52,014 nucleotides of DNA from NCBI GenBank assembly GCA_012838745.1, contig DUOS01000165.1, forward strand, positions 1-52,014. Reading direction: 5' to 3'. The DNA comes from Treponema sp. Lineage in GTDB: Bacteria; Spirochaetota; Spirochaetia; Treponematales; Treponemataceae. Shown piece by piece: positions 7,507 through 16,042 of the stretch; the first letter of the stretch is position 1, and the number at the start of each line of letters is the position of its first letter. The position numbers and the translations under genes are program-made. The notes under the pieces were generated by a model. That model saw nothing but the letters and a program-made list of their open reading frames with translations. It searched no databases and was not told where the DNA came from.

Positions 7507-8130
7507 GTGGCTGCACGCGGTACCATTGGCAGAGTTATTGTTCTACTCATCTTGATAGCCTTGCTTTCTGCCGGAGGGGTCCTCTGGTTTGACTATTTAG
7601 GTATTATTGAATCGCGACAGGTTTTTTCTCCGCTATACTCCTTATTAAATATTAAGACGCGCACTGGTGTTTCTACCTTGCCTGGTGAACCAGGAGATCT
7701 AGACTCAGATCGTTTAGCTAAACGTCTTGAATCGGTTGAGCTGCGTTCTCAGGAACTAACTGCTCGCGAAGAGCAACTTGATCGTAAAGAAGGCGAAATT
7801 TTACAAATGTCTCAAGAACTCGAAGATAGGTTAGTATCGGTAGAAGAGAGAGAGAGAACTTTTTCTGAAATTATGCGTCAAACCGATGACCGTACTGCTA
7901 ATGTTCGAAAAATTGCTGAATATATTAATGGTATGCCGCCAAAAAATGCAGTAGAAAATCTCATTGCTATGGATGATCAAGATGTAATAGACATTCTTCG
8001 CATGGCGGATATCGTAGCGGCAGAGGCTGGCCGAGGTTCGTCTGTAGCCTATTGGTTTTCTCTCATGCCTCCTGAGCGCGCAGCAGAAATTCAACGTAAG
8101 ATGGCAAATAAACCCATTACACTGCAATAA
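7507..8130 (+). CDS. flbB: Periplasmic flagellar collar protein FlbB
   Basis: A 207-residue protein starting at GTG 7507, seven bases after a good AAAGGAG site; a frame reaching back to 7420 would overlap pcrA and lacks a site. It has one N-terminal membrane helix (about residues 9-28). A charged coiled coil follows (about 65-120, with RLESVELRSQELTAREEQLD), then a MotE/MgtE-N-like helical tail (YINGMPPKNAVENLIAMDD, WFSLMPPERAAEI). This is the layout of spirochaete FlbB, which builds the periplasmic collar around the motor and helps recruit stators. It heads the operon, as flbB does before fliK in Borrelia. Confidence 0.85.
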   Translation: MAARGTIGRVIVLLILIALLSAGGVLWFDYLGIIESRQVFSPLYSLLNIKTRTGVSTLPGEPGDLDSDRLAKRLESVELRSQELTAREEQLDRKEGEILQMSQELEDRLVSVEERERTFSEIMRQTDDRTANVRKIAEYINGMPPKNAVENLIAMDDQDVIDILRMADIVAAEAGRGSSVAYWFSLMPPERAAEIQRKMANKPITLQ

Positions 8131-8265
8131 AATCACGAAACATTAATATTTCCTTCAACTTCACACCCTTTTGTCTCGACAATTGAAAGGCAGGATCAGC
8201 TGATTTTTGGAATCTTCCTAAATCGCTAATTCTGACGCCTTTTATTTTTTGGGGGTACGTAGGTG

Positions 8266-9576
8266 ATGCAATCGCTCGACGTTCAAGTGCAAAAGTCTTC
8301 TGGAGGTCCTGATGCCGCTGGCATTAAAGGACAGCCGGGAGTAGATTTTGCTACTAAGAACGGTAAAAAGGGAGCGGAAACTGCACGAAACGGAACTTCA
8401 TTCCTCGCAATTATTGAAAAAATGATTGCCGGTTCCATGGAAGGAATAGACGAGCGAATCCAAGCTGCGTCTATACGAAACACCGGAAGAGGAGCAGGGA
8501 ACCCATTGGTTCCGGGTGAAGGTGACACCCTAATAAAACCAGGATCTGACGGTATTAAGACAGCCGGCAGTAAAAAGAAAATTCCCAAGGGGTTAGTCGC
8601 GGATAGTATTTCTGCGGTTTCTTTAGAAGATCCCACGGCTGAAGCTCTTATTCAGCCAGATGGGGTAGAGGCCCTTGTTGTTGATGCTGTTCAACAAAAG
8701 TTTGATACGCTTGAATTGGAATTGGACGACAGTGAAAAATCTTCTGATTTTTCAGATGAAATTGTTTCGAGTATCGCAGGGCAGTCTATTGCTTTGGCAG
8801 AAAAGAAAGACGCGGCTATTCCTGCCGTCGCTATTCGAAAGGACGAAGTAGAAAAAGACGAGCCGGGTGACGAGAAGGATGAACCTAAAATCCGTAAAGC
8901 AGACCGACATTCACGCGATCTAAAAATTTCTGTTCGAGATGAGCGGATACAGCAAGAGCAGATCCGTGAACGTACAGAGGTTCCTCTTGCGGAAAAGACA
9001 CTGAAAGACAATGGCGACGGCACTGCGGATATGAGCATTTCTTTTCGTTCAGACAATACGGCTGTTCCAACCGGTGAAACTACAACGAGTCTATATACAG
9101 ATCGTGCTGCAGACGGTGAGAGTTTTTCGGCAATGTTGGCAAAGGAAGTGCGCGAAGGTGCACAGGATTTTGTAAAAGCAGGTAAAATAATTCTGCGAAA
9201 CAATAATACCGGCACAATTAGATTAACTTTGCATCCCGAAACGCTCGGGAATGTTCGCATAAGTCTTGAACTTTCTTCGGGTAAAAAGATTTCAGGTAAA
9301 ATCGTTGTTTCTTCAAAAGAAGCCTATGACGCATTTAAGGAAAATCTTGATGGTTTTTCTGATGCATTTGTTGCAGGTGGATTTGAAAGCGCTGGATTCG
9401 ATTTGTCTTGGTCAGGACCAGATACATCAGGATTTGCGACTCACGAAGGTAAGAATGCGTTAAGCGCTCCCTTTTACTCAGAATCCATACCCGATGTAAT
9501 GTCACAAGAAGAAACAGCCGATAGGCTACATAGTGCGTACGGAGAAAGTATGTACGCCGTGAATTTTTTCGCGTAA
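8266..9576 (+). CDS. fliK: Flagellar hook-length control protein FliK
   Basis: A 436-residue protein (ATG 8266; an adjacent GTG at 8263 is an alternative start). The first 290 residues are low in conserved structure and rich in charged residues and Gly, as expected for the ruler part of FliK. The C-terminal part (about 295-395) is a hook-control domain, with GKIILRNNNTGTIRLTLHPE, LGNVRISLEL and an alternating strand pattern after it. FliK is exported during hook growth and switches FlhB from rod/hook to filament substrates. Its place directly before flgD and flgE fits. T. pallidum calls the equivalent gene tap1. Confidence 0.8.
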   Translation: MQSLDVQVQKSSGGPDAAGIKGQPGVDFATKNGKKGAETARNGTSFLAIIEKMIAGSMEGIDERIQAASIRNTGRGAGNPLVPGEGDTLIKPGSDGIKTAGSKKKIPKGLVADSISAVSLEDPTAEALIQPDGVEALVVDAVQQKFDTLELELDDSEKSSDFSDEIVSSIAGQSIALAEKKDAAIPAVAIRKDEVEKDEPGDEKDEPKIRKADRHSRDLKISVRDERIQQEQIRERTEVPLAEKTLKDNGDGTADMSISFRSDNTAVPTGETTTSLYTDRAADGESFSAMLAKEVREGAQDFVKAGKIILRNNNTGTIRLTLHPETLGNVRISLELSSGKKISGKIVVSSKEAYDAFKENLDGFSDAFVAGGFESAGFDLSWSGPDTSGFATHEGKNALSAPFYSESIPDVMSQEETADRLHSAYGESMYAVNFFA

Positions 9577-9586
9577 TTATAGAATG

Positions 9587-9602
9587 AGACCCTAACGGGT
9601 CT
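9587..9602 (+). promoter_or_regulatory. Small hairpin before the flgD ribosome-binding site
   Basis: AGACCC (9587-9592) and GGGTCT (9597-9602) form a perfect 6-bp stem around TAAC. The stem ends one base before the GGAGG ribosome-binding site of flgD. No T-run follows, so termination is unlikely; an effect on translation initiation is possible. Confidence 0.5.
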
Positions 9603-9618
9603 TGGAGGTAAGGCAAGA

Positions 9619-10089
9619 ATGGATATAGGATCAATGTTAGGAAGCTCAATGAGCACACAAGAACAAACCCTAACCCAACTTCAGGTTGATTCGTTCAACA
9701 AAACGCTTGCGGTCAACGGAAGGACCCCCAAGACAGAACTAGGCAAGGATGATTTTTTACAACTTCTTATCGCGCAGTTGTCCCATCAGGATCCAACTTC
9801 GCCGATGGAAGATACCCAGTTTATCGCCCAGATGGCGCAGTTTTCGAGTTTAGAACAAATGACGAATATGAGCAGTAGCTTTTCAAAAATGACGTCCTTA
9901 CTCGGAAGTTCTGAAGCGTCCTCAGCGGTTGGTAAACCGGTGGATATTGAAGTAGGTGATTCAACTGTTTCAGGTACGGTAATGGCCGCATCCCGCGGTG
10001 ATTTTCCTCAAGTACTGGTAAATGGCACCTGGCACGACTGGTCGTCGGTAAAGACTATATATGCTAACAACGGGGGTGAACTACAATGA
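9619..10089 (+). CDS. flgD: Flagellar hook cap / assembly protein FlgD
   Basis: A 156-residue protein with the core FlgD signature [20 protein letters not shown], followed by [20 protein letters not shown]. FlgD caps the growing hook and helps FlgE subunits fold in; it is removed when the hook is complete. The protein is shorter than enteric FlgD (about 230 residues), lacking most of the Ig/tudor-like C-terminus. Short FlgD is usual in spirochaetes. A GGAGG site precedes the ATG, and the end overlaps the flgE start by four bases, so the two are translationally coupled. Confidence 0.93.
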   Translation: MDIGSMLGSSMSTQEQTLTQLQVDSFNKTLAVNGRTPKTELGKDDFLQLLIAQLSHQDPTSPMEDTQFIAQMAQFSSLEQMTNMSSSFSKMTSLLGSSEASSAVGKPVDIEVGDSTVSGTVMAASRGDFPQVLVNGTWHDWSSVKTIYANNGGELQ

Positions 10090-11477
10090 TGAGATCTTTA
10101 TATTCCGGTGTTTCCGGAATGCAAAACCACCAGACACGTATGGACGTGATTGGTAATAATATTTCTAACGTTAATACAACTGGGTTTAAGCGCGGGCGTG
10201 TTAACTTTCAAGATTTGCTGTCGCAGCAAATGTCTGGCGCAGCAAAGCCAACCGATGAGCTCGGTGGCGTGAATCCAAAGGAAGTTGGGCTCGGTATGAA
10301 TATTGCCAGTATTGATACCATTCATACACAGGGTTCTCTCCAGACCACCGGTGTTCAAACTGATGTTGCCATCCAAGGCAATGGTTTCTTTACCATGAAA
10401 GCGGGCGAAAAGTCGTTTTATACTCGTGCAGGAACTTTTGGTCTCGACAATGAAGGTACCTTGGTTAATCCTGCAAATGGTATGCGTGTTCAGGGTTGGA
10501 TGGCACAGGATGTTGATGGTCAGTTAATTCTGAACACTTCATCACAGCCGGAAGATTTAATTATTCCCGTTGGATCAAAGATTGAAGCGCGGGCTACAAC
10601 GAGCGTAAATTATGCTTGTAACCTTGATAAACGACTTCCTGAAATTGCAGAAGGTGCGTCTCAAGCCGACACTATGCGGGCAACATGGGAAACTGATTTC
10701 AAAGTTTACGATAGCTTTGGACAGGAACACACCTTAAATGTTTCTTTCACTCGGGTTCCGGGGACTAACAACGATTGGCAGGCTACTGTCAATGTAAATC
10801 CCGAAGATGCAGAAGCCGGTGCAACACGGGTTGGTGTAAATACAACCGACGGTACCGGAAACTCATTTATAGTTCGATTTGACAATAATGGTACACTAGA
10901 AGGAGCCACTGATACCGCAGGCAATGTGAGCCCTGATGTGGGTCAGGTAGTTATTCAGACTTCCTTCAATGTTCCTGGTGCCGATCCTGATGAAACAGGC
11001 GCGCCTACACGTCAGACTTTTGATATAAATCTGGGCGAAATAGGTAGTGTAAGAAATACTATCACCCAGTTTAGCGAAAAAAGTTCAACCAAGGCGTATG
11101 AGCAAGATGGTTTTACCATGGGATATCTTGAAAACTTTAAGATTGATCAAAGTGGTATAGTTACCGGTGTGTATTCAAACGGTGCAAACAGGACTCTCGG
11201 TCAAATGGCTCTTGCGACTTTCGCAAACCAAGGTGGTCTTGAAAAAGCTGGTGAAAACACCTACGCACAATCTAACAACTCGGGTATTGCCAACATTGGT
11301 GTATCGGGTGTTGCGGGAAAGGGTAAGCTTATAGCTGGAGCGCTTGAGATGAGTAATGTTGATTTAACCGAACAGTTTACCGACATGATCATTACCCAGC
11401 GCGGCTTCCAGGCAAGCTCAAAGACTATTCAGACATCTGATACGATGCTTGATACGATATTGAATCTGAAACGATAA
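10086..11477 (+). CDS. flgE: Flagellar hook protein FlgE
   Basis: A 463-residue hook subunit. The N-terminus has the rod/hook-type D0 helix and motif ([20 protein letters not shown] then [19 protein letters not shown]). The C-terminus has [20 protein letters not shown], the matching D0 coil. Lys165 (in PVGSK) and Cys178 (in NYACNLDKR) occupy the same numbers as the residues that form the lysinoalanine cross-link between subunits in T. denticola FlgE. That self-catalysed link stiffens the hook of spirochaete periplasmic flagella and is needed for motility. The start chosen is the first of two consecutive ATGs, inside the end of flgD. Confidence 0.96.
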   Translation: MMRSLYSGVSGMQNHQTRMDVIGNNISNVNTTGFKRGRVNFQDLLSQQMSGAAKPTDELGGVNPKEVGLGMNIASIDTIHTQGSLQTTGVQTDVAIQGNGFFTMKAGEKSFYTRAGTFGLDNEGTLVNPANGMRVQGWMAQDVDGQLILNTSSQPEDLIIPVGSKIEARATTSVNYACNLDKRLPEIAEGASQADTMRATWETDFKVYDSFGQEHTLNVSFTRVPGTNNDWQATVNVNPEDAEAGATRVGVNTTDGTGNSFIVRFDNNGTLEGATDTAGNVSPDVGQVVIQTSFNVPGADPDETGAPTRQTFDINLGEIGSVRNTITQFSEKSSTKAYEQDGFTMGYLENFKIDQSGIVTGVYSNGANRTLGQMALATFANQGGLEKAGENTYAQSNNSGIANIGVSGVAGKGKLIAGALEMSNVDLTEQFTDMIITQRGFQASSKTIQTSDTMLDTILNLKR

Positions 11478-11488
11478 TAGGCAATGGT

Positions 11489-11526
11489 GGACGGAGTAGG
11501 TAACGGTATGGTAAAATACTCCGTCC
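11489..11526 (+). promoter_or_regulatory. Intercistronic stem-loop between flgE and flbD
   Basis: GGACGGAGTA (11489-11498) and TACTCCGTCC (11517-11526) are perfect 10-bp arms with an 18-nt loop. The stem lies 11 bp after the flgE stop and 16 bp before flbD. There is no T-run, so it looks more like an mRNA end-protecting or processing element than a terminator. It would let abundant hook protein be made relative to downstream motor genes. Confidence 0.6.
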
Positions 11527-11542
11527 CTTCTGAAAGGAAAAA

Positions 11543-11740
11543 ATGATAGCGGTAACACAGCTGAACGGCAAACAATACTGGATCAATCCTCATCAAATCG
11601 AAGCAATCGAAAAAAATCCGGATGTAACGTTGATAATGCTTTCTGGAAAACGCGTTATAATTCGTGAAAAGCCCGAGGAACTAATTGAAAGTATTGTTGC
11701 ATACCGCCGCCAGATTGGCGCGTTCAAGAACGAGGAGTAA
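11543..11740 (+). CDS. flbD: Flagellar protein FlbD
   Basis: A 65-residue protein matching the small FlbD family: MIAVTQLNGKQYWINPHQIE, then ITLMLSGKR-type strands (VTLIMLSGKRVIIREKPEEL). The function is not firmly known. The gene sits between flgE and motA in spirochaetes and many Firmicutes, and a role in hook or motor assembly is assumed from that context. It should not be confused with the Caulobacter sigma54 regulator of the same name. An AAAGG site is four to five bases from the ATG. Confidence 0.9.
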   Translation: MIAVTQLNGKQYWINPHQIEAIEKNPDVTLIMLSGKRVIIREKPEELIESIVAYRRQIGAFKNEE

Positions 11741-11746
11741 GATTCT

Positions 11747-12526
11747 ATGGATATTGCATCATGGATAGGTTTATTCGGTGGACTGTTTATTGTTATGTTC
11801 GGTGCATTTCTCAACGGGTCCCTCGGAGGTCTTGTTCACATTCCATCGCTATTTATAACAGCTGGTGGATCTTATTTGTGTTTGTTTTTGACCTATCCGC
11901 TTTCCTATGTAATTGGAATATTCGGCATTATTGCCCGTTGTTTTAAAACGTATGATTTTGGTGAAAAAGCACTGGTTCAAAAGTTGGTGTCCTTTTCTGA
12001 AAAGGCACGTCGTGAGGGTATCTTGGCCCTGGAAGAAGAAATACAAGATCTAGACGAAGAATTTATGCGCAACGGGCTCCGGCTTGTTGTAGATGGAACC
12101 GATGGTGAAGTAATTCGAGCTCTTATGGAAAACGAGTTAAATCAGATGGAAGGCCGGCATAATAACTGGATCACCCTTATTAACTCTTGGGCAACTCTTG
12201 CACCGGGTTTTGGAATGTTGGGAACAGTTATTGGTTTGATTGGTATGCTTACGAACCTTGAAGATAAGAGTTCTCTTGGTCCAAACATGGCTGTTGCTCT
12301 TGTTACCACCTTGTATGGGTCGATGATGCAGAACTGGTTGTTTATCCCTATGGCTGGTAAGCTTACCTTCCATAATAATATGGAAGCAAAAGCTCGAGAA
12401 ATGATTATAGAAGGTGTTCTTTCGATACAAGCGGGAGACAATCCACGTATTCTTGCTCAAAAGATGCTTACATACTTGTCTCCTAAGGATCGACGCATCA
12501 TAGAATCCGATGTTATGAAGGATTAG
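11747..12526 (+). CDS. motA: Flagellar stator protein MotA
   Basis: A 259-residue inner-membrane protein with four predicted helices: two near residues 5-60 and two near 145-205. Between them is a large cytoplasmic loop that contacts the rotor ([20 protein letters not shown]). The third helix carries [20 protein letters not shown] with the conserved proline of MotA. The last helix ([20 protein letters not shown]) ends in a basic cytoplasmic tail. With MotB it forms the ion-driven torque generator. It lies six bases after flbD and ten bases before motB. Confidence 0.95.
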   Translation: MDIASWIGLFGGLFIVMFGAFLNGSLGGLVHIPSLFITAGGSYLCLFLTYPLSYVIGIFGIIARCFKTYDFGEKALVQKLVSFSEKARREGILALEEEIQDLDEEFMRNGLRLVVDGTDGEVIRALMENELNQMEGRHNNWITLINSWATLAPGFGMLGTVIGLIGMLTNLEDKSSLGPNMAVALVTTLYGSMMQNWLFIPMAGKLTFHNNMEAKAREMIIEGVLSIQAGDNPRILAQKMLTYLSPKDRRIIESDVMKD

Positions 12527-12536
12527 GCTGGTAGTT

Positions 12537-13268
12537 ATGGCTAAGAAAAAAAGGGAACCGACCGAAGCGAAAACACTGTGGCTCAACACGTACGCGGACA
12601 TGATTACGCTGTGTTTGTGCTTTTTTGTTATGTTGTATGATCCTTCCGAAGCCGATGTTACCCAACTTGCTACTATGACCGCATCAATAAGCAATGAAGC
12701 GTCTGGCGGCGGTCAGTCTCTTGCTGCTGGCCGGCTTTCTGATCTCGGTAATAATATTAACTCACTCCCTTCTACGGTTAAAGGAAAGTCTCTTGGCCTT
12801 GCAGTAAAACGAGCGGTGAGTCTTTTTGCCCCAGAAGTAAAAACCAATAAAATAAGTATTACCAGCGATGAGCGTGGTTTAGTTATCACTCTTGCAGCTG
12901 ATGCTTTTTTTCAAACGGCCAGTGCCGAACTTAATATAAATGACACAAGGGAAACCCTTTTAAAGATAAGTCAGTTTCTTGCGGATCCGGCTCTTAAAGA
13001 TAAAGAAGGGCGACCTCATCGCTTCCGCATTGAAGGACATACTGATTCAGGCGATACAGATCCCTCGCAATGGCCGAGCAATTGGGAGCTTTCAACCGCG
13101 CGGGCTGTGAATGTACTCCATTATTTAACAGATTTTGGAGCAGACGAAAAACGTTTTTCTGTAGCTGGATATGCCGATACACGGCCATTTTTCACCAATG
13201 AAACTGCGGAAGGGCAGGCTTACAATCGTCGTGTGGATATTATTATTCTGGACGAAGGGCATTTTTAA
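12537..13268 (+). CDS. motB: Flagellar stator protein MotB
   Basis: A 243-residue protein with a short basic N-terminus and a single membrane helix. Asp21 ([19 protein letters not shown]) is the ion-carrying residue equivalent to E. coli MotB Asp32. After a linker and plug region, residues about 110-240 form an OmpA-like peptidoglycan-binding domain ([36 protein letters not shown]). It anchors the MotA-MotB stator to the cell wall in the periplasm, where the flagella of spirochaetes turn. Confidence 0.95.
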   Translation: MAKKKREPTEAKTLWLNTYADMITLCLCFFVMLYDPSEADVTQLATMTASISNEASGGGQSLAAGRLSDLGNNINSLPSTVKGKSLGLAVKRAVSLFAPEVKTNKISITSDERGLVITLAADAFFQTASAELNINDTRETLLKISQFLADPALKDKEGRPHRFRIEGHTDSGDTDPSQWPSNWELSTARAVNVLHYLTDFGADEKRFSVAGYADTRPFFTNETAEGQAYNRRVDIIILDEGHF

Positions 13269-13301
13269 TGGTATCATTTGACCTAAAAAAAGGACTAACG
13301 T

Positions 13302-13844
13302 ATGAGTGATCAAGACGACATCAATCTAGAAGGCGGAGACGTTGGTACAACTGAAACCAGCGGGCGTAAAATAAGCGGGCTCATCCCACAGTTACTCAAA
13401 TGGGTTGCCATAGTCTTAAGTGCCTTAATTTTTATTGTTACCGTTGTTGTTATTACGGTAAATATCATCGGTGGCGCTGGAAAAAACATGTCCACACTTC
13501 CCGTTTCGGAAGAATATACTGGAGTTCGAGAGATTCTTCAGTGGTACCGAGATCCTATTGGGGTTATTCAGACTCGAACTAACGATGAAATACCCGCTTC
13601 TGTTGTTGCAGAGGTCGCACTCGGCTATACTGCAGACGATAAGACTACACCGGCAGAGCTTAGTGCTCGAATTGTAGAAATAAAAGATTTTCTTCGTTCT
13701 TTTCTTCAAAGTAAGACCGCAATGGAATTAAAAAATGAAGAAAAGATAAAGATAGAAATACGTAATCAAATAAATGACAACATTCTGTCTAAATCTAAAA
13801 TAAAGGATGTTCGTTTTACCAAGTATGAGATAGTTGAACAATAA
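13302..13844 (+). CDS. fliL: Flagellar basal-body protein FliL
   Basis: A 180-residue single-pass membrane protein. A 30-residue polar N-terminus precedes a hydrophobic helix (LLKWVAIVLSALIFIVTVVV), followed by a periplasmic domain with the FliL-type ending, in which short charged helices lead to IKDVRFTKYEIVEQ. FliL rings enclose stator units and stabilise them; in spirochaetes loss of FliL changes the tilt of the periplasmic flagella. The family is weakly conserved, and the position between motB and fliM supports the call. Confidence 0.85.
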   Translation: MSDQDDINLEGGDVGTTETSGRKISGLIPQLLKWVAIVLSALIFIVTVVVITVNIIGGAGKNMSTLPVSEEYTGVREILQWYRDPIGVIQTRTNDEIPASVVAEVALGYTADDKTTPAELSARIVEIKDFLRSFLQSKTAMELKNEEKIKIEIRNQINDNILSKSKIKDVRFTKYEIVEQ

Positions 13845-13853
13845 AAGGATGCC

Positions 13854-14888
13854 ATGACTGAAGTTCTTTCACAGGATGAGATTGATCAGTTACTCACCGC
13901 AATAAGCGCTGGAGATACGGATACAGATGATTATCGTCCTATAAATGATACTCGTAAAATAAAGATTTACGATTTCAAACGTCCTGATAAATTCTCGAAA
14001 GAACAAATTCGTACTGTTTCAATAATGCATGAAACCTTTGCGCGTCTTACTACAACAGCACTTTCTGCTCAGCTTCGTAGTATGGCCCATGTTCATGTAG
14101 CATCCGTTGATCAGTTAACCTACGAAGAATTTATACGCTCGATACCAACACCAACAACGCTCGCGGTAATAAACATGGATCCCCTCAAGGGAAACGCAAT
14201 CTTGGAAATAGATCCCTCAGTTACTTTTTCCATTATTGATCGTCTTTTTGGTGGAACCGGAAAGGGAACAAAAGTCCAGCGAGATTTAACTGATATTGAG
14301 CAATCTGTTATGGAAGGAATCATCGTTCGTATTCTTGCAAATATGCGGGAAGCGTGGACACAGGTTATTGATTTGCGTCCAAGGTTAGGTCAAATTGAAA
14401 CTAATCCTCAGTTTGCACAAATCGTACCGCCTTCTGAAATGGTTGTTTTGGTTACCCTTGAAACTAAGGTAGGGGATGAAGAAGGAATGATGAACTTCTG
14501 TATTCCCTATATAACTATCGAACCAATTATATCAAAATTATCTAGTCAGTTTTGGTTTTCTTCTGTTCGCAGAAGTTCAACAACTCAGTATATGGGTGTT
14601 TTAAAAGAAAAACTATCTACTGTTGATATGGATGTTGTTGCTGAAATTGGCACAATAAACATACCGGTACGCGAAGTTTTAAACCTGCGAGTTGGAGACG
14701 TTGTCCGGCTTTCAAATGTTAGAGTAGGAGATCCGTTTACCCTTAGTATTGGTAACAAGAAGAAGTTTCTGTGCCAAGCTGGTGTTATAGGCAAAAAGGT
14801 AGCGGTTCAGGTACTTAAAAAAATTGCCGATATTGAACAAGAAGACTTCGAAGAATTATCGGCAGAAGGAGATGATACATATGAGTGA
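13854..14888 (+). CDS. fliM: Flagellar motor switch protein FliM
   Basis: A 344-residue C-ring protein. The N-terminal peptide LSQDEIDQLLTAI is the CheY-phosphate binding motif. The middle domain has the CheC-like signature with the conserved glycine motif FGGTGKG. The C-terminal domain (LNLRVGDVVRLSNVRVGDPF) is the SpoA-type fold that contacts FliN/FliY. FliM changes the direction of rotation when bound by CheY-P. The stop lies eight bases inside the start of the next gene, so the two switch proteins are coupled. Confidence 0.96.
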   Translation: MTEVLSQDEIDQLLTAISAGDTDTDDYRPINDTRKIKIYDFKRPDKFSKEQIRTVSIMHETFARLTTTALSAQLRSMAHVHVASVDQLTYEEFIRSIPTPTTLAVINMDPLKGNAILEIDPSVTFSIIDRLFGGTGKGTKVQRDLTDIEQSVMEGIIVRILANMREAWTQVIDLRPRLGQIETNPQFAQIVPPSEMVVLVTLETKVGDEEGMMNFCIPYITIEPIISKLSSQFWFSSVRRSSTTQYMGVLKEKLSTVDMDVVAEIGTINIPVREVLNLRVGDVVRLSNVRVGDPFTLSIGNKKKFLCQAGVIGKKVAVQVLKKIADIEQEDFEELSAEGDDTYE

Positions 14889-16020
14889 TGGTTCCATATC
14901 TCAAGACGAGATTGATGCCCTGTTGGCAGGTGTCGACATGGGAGGAATGGGCGCCGCTCCTTCCGCTCAATTAAAAGACAATCAAGTCGAAGCGCTAACT
15001 TCGTACATTAAAGCAAATTTACCCGCACTTAAGTCTAATCTTGAGTCTATGACTGGAGAAACATTAGGTTTTGAATCGCCAGCTATTGAAATAATGCAGC
15101 GGGATGATTTCCTTAGAAAAATTCCTGAAATGGTTGTAGCTACTGTAATCGATTTCAACGAAACCCTTGTTGGTGATCATATTTTTATAATGACACAGGA
15201 ATTAGCTCAGAAAATTGTCAGTCTCGTGAATCATGAAGAAAATGCTGACTTAGATGAGATGTCTCTTTCTGTTATTAGTGAAACTATTTCACAGCATGTG
15301 GGTATTGAACTTACCGCGCTTGAAAAGGCTGGTTTTTCAGGAGTTACAAATAATCCTGCTGAAACGGTTAATGCACCCAAGGCAATGATACGTTTTCCTC
15401 AGCAAGATTTTGTGGTCTTTACCTTTCCGGTTACTATTGGAGAGGCAGCTTTTTCTATCTGGGAGATTATGTCGTATCAAATAGCTATGGAAATTGCTAA
15501 GGCATATGGCGCAGTAGATGAAGTTCCTAATGCTGGAATGGGCCAGATGGATATGACTGGCATGCAAGGGATGCAGCAGGGCATGGGTGGTATGCAACAG
15601 GGTATGCCAGGGATGCAACAGGGCATGGGTGGCATGCAACAACAGGGTATGCCTGGGATGCAACAGGGTATGGGTGGTATGCAAGGGCAAGTAATGGGTA
15701 TGAACCAGAACGTTCAATCCGTACAATTTCCTAATTTACAAATGAACACCCTCTCTGGCGAGCAAGGTAATATCGGGTTAATCATGGATGTGTTCATGGA
15801 AATGACCGTTGAACTCGGTCGAACCCGCAAAGTTATAAAAGAAATACTCGGTATGGGCGAAGGCACTATTATCGAGCTTGATAAACTGGCCGGAGAACCC
15901 GTTGATATTTTAGTTAATCATAAACCAATTGCCAAAGGTGAGGTTGTGGTTATCGACGAAAACTTCGGTGTTCGTGTTACAGAAATACTTTCGCCTATTG
16001 AACGGGTATCTGAAATGTAA
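14881..16020 (+). CDS. fliY: Flagellar motor switch protein FliY/FliN
   Basis: A 379-residue protein starting at ATG 14881; a longer TTG frame from 14824 would lie inside fliM. It has three parts. An N-terminal SISQDEIDALLAG peptide resembles that of FliM and may bind CheY-P. A CheC-like domain follows (about residues 35-215, with DEMSLSVISETISQHVGIEL). The C-terminal FliN/SpoA domain (about 290-379) contains VELGRTRKVIKEILGMGEGT. The middle linker is a Met/Gln/Gly repeat. FliY forms the lower C-ring and may dephosphorylate CheY-P, although the CheC-type active-site residues were not checked in detail. Confidence 0.93.
   Translation: MSDGSISQDEIDALLAGVDMGGMGAAPSAQLKDNQVEALTSYIKANLPALKSNLESMTGETLGFESPAIEIMQRDDFLRKIPEMVVATVIDFNETLVGDHIFIMTQELAQKIVSLVNHEENADLDEMSLSVISETISQHVGIELTALEKAGFSGVTNNPAETVNAPKAMIRFPQQDFVVFTFPVTIGEAAFSIWEIMSYQIAMEIAKAYGAVDEVPNAGMGQMDMTGMQGMQQGMGGMQQGMPGMQQGMGGMQQQGMPGMQQGMGGMQGQVMGMNQNVQSVQFPNLQMNTLSGEQGNIGLIMDVFMEMTVELGRTRKVIKEILGMGEGTIIELDKLAGEPVDILVNHKPIAKGEVVVIDENFGVRVTEILSPIERVSEM
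15561..15690 (+). repeat. In-frame tandem repeat encoding a Met/Gln/Gly linker in FliY
   Basis: A unit of 42 bp, then 45 bp with one extra CAA codon, repeats about two and a half times. It encodes MGGMQQGMPGMQQG-type units at residues about 228-270. The linker joins the CheC-like and FliN domains. Direct repeats like this can gain or lose units by slippage without breaking the frame, so linker length may vary among strains. Confidence 0.9.
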
Positions 16021-16042
16021 CGTTACTTTAAGGGGTGGGGTC

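Noticed and set aside
8691-9260. Minus-strand 189-codon frame within fliK
   Set aside because: The plus strand carries a recognisable FliK domain in an operon with the correct order; the antisense frame is a Ser/Arg-rich shadow without a ribosome-binding site.
12137-12694. Minus-strand 185-codon frame across motA and motB
   Set aside because: It is antisense to two well-supported stator genes and has no protein-like motif.
14824-14880. Upstream TTG start for FliY
   Set aside because: It lies inside fliM, lacks a ribosome-binding site and adds residues not seen in the family; ATG 14881 gives the conserved SQDEID start.
15561-15690. CRISPR-like repeats
   Set aside because: The repeats are direct, in frame, contiguous and without spacers; they encode a protein linker.
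15337-15726. Minus-strand His/Leu-rich 129-codon frame
   Set aside because: It is the antisense of the FliY Met/Gln/Gly repeat region; the regular His pattern is only the complement of ATG codons.
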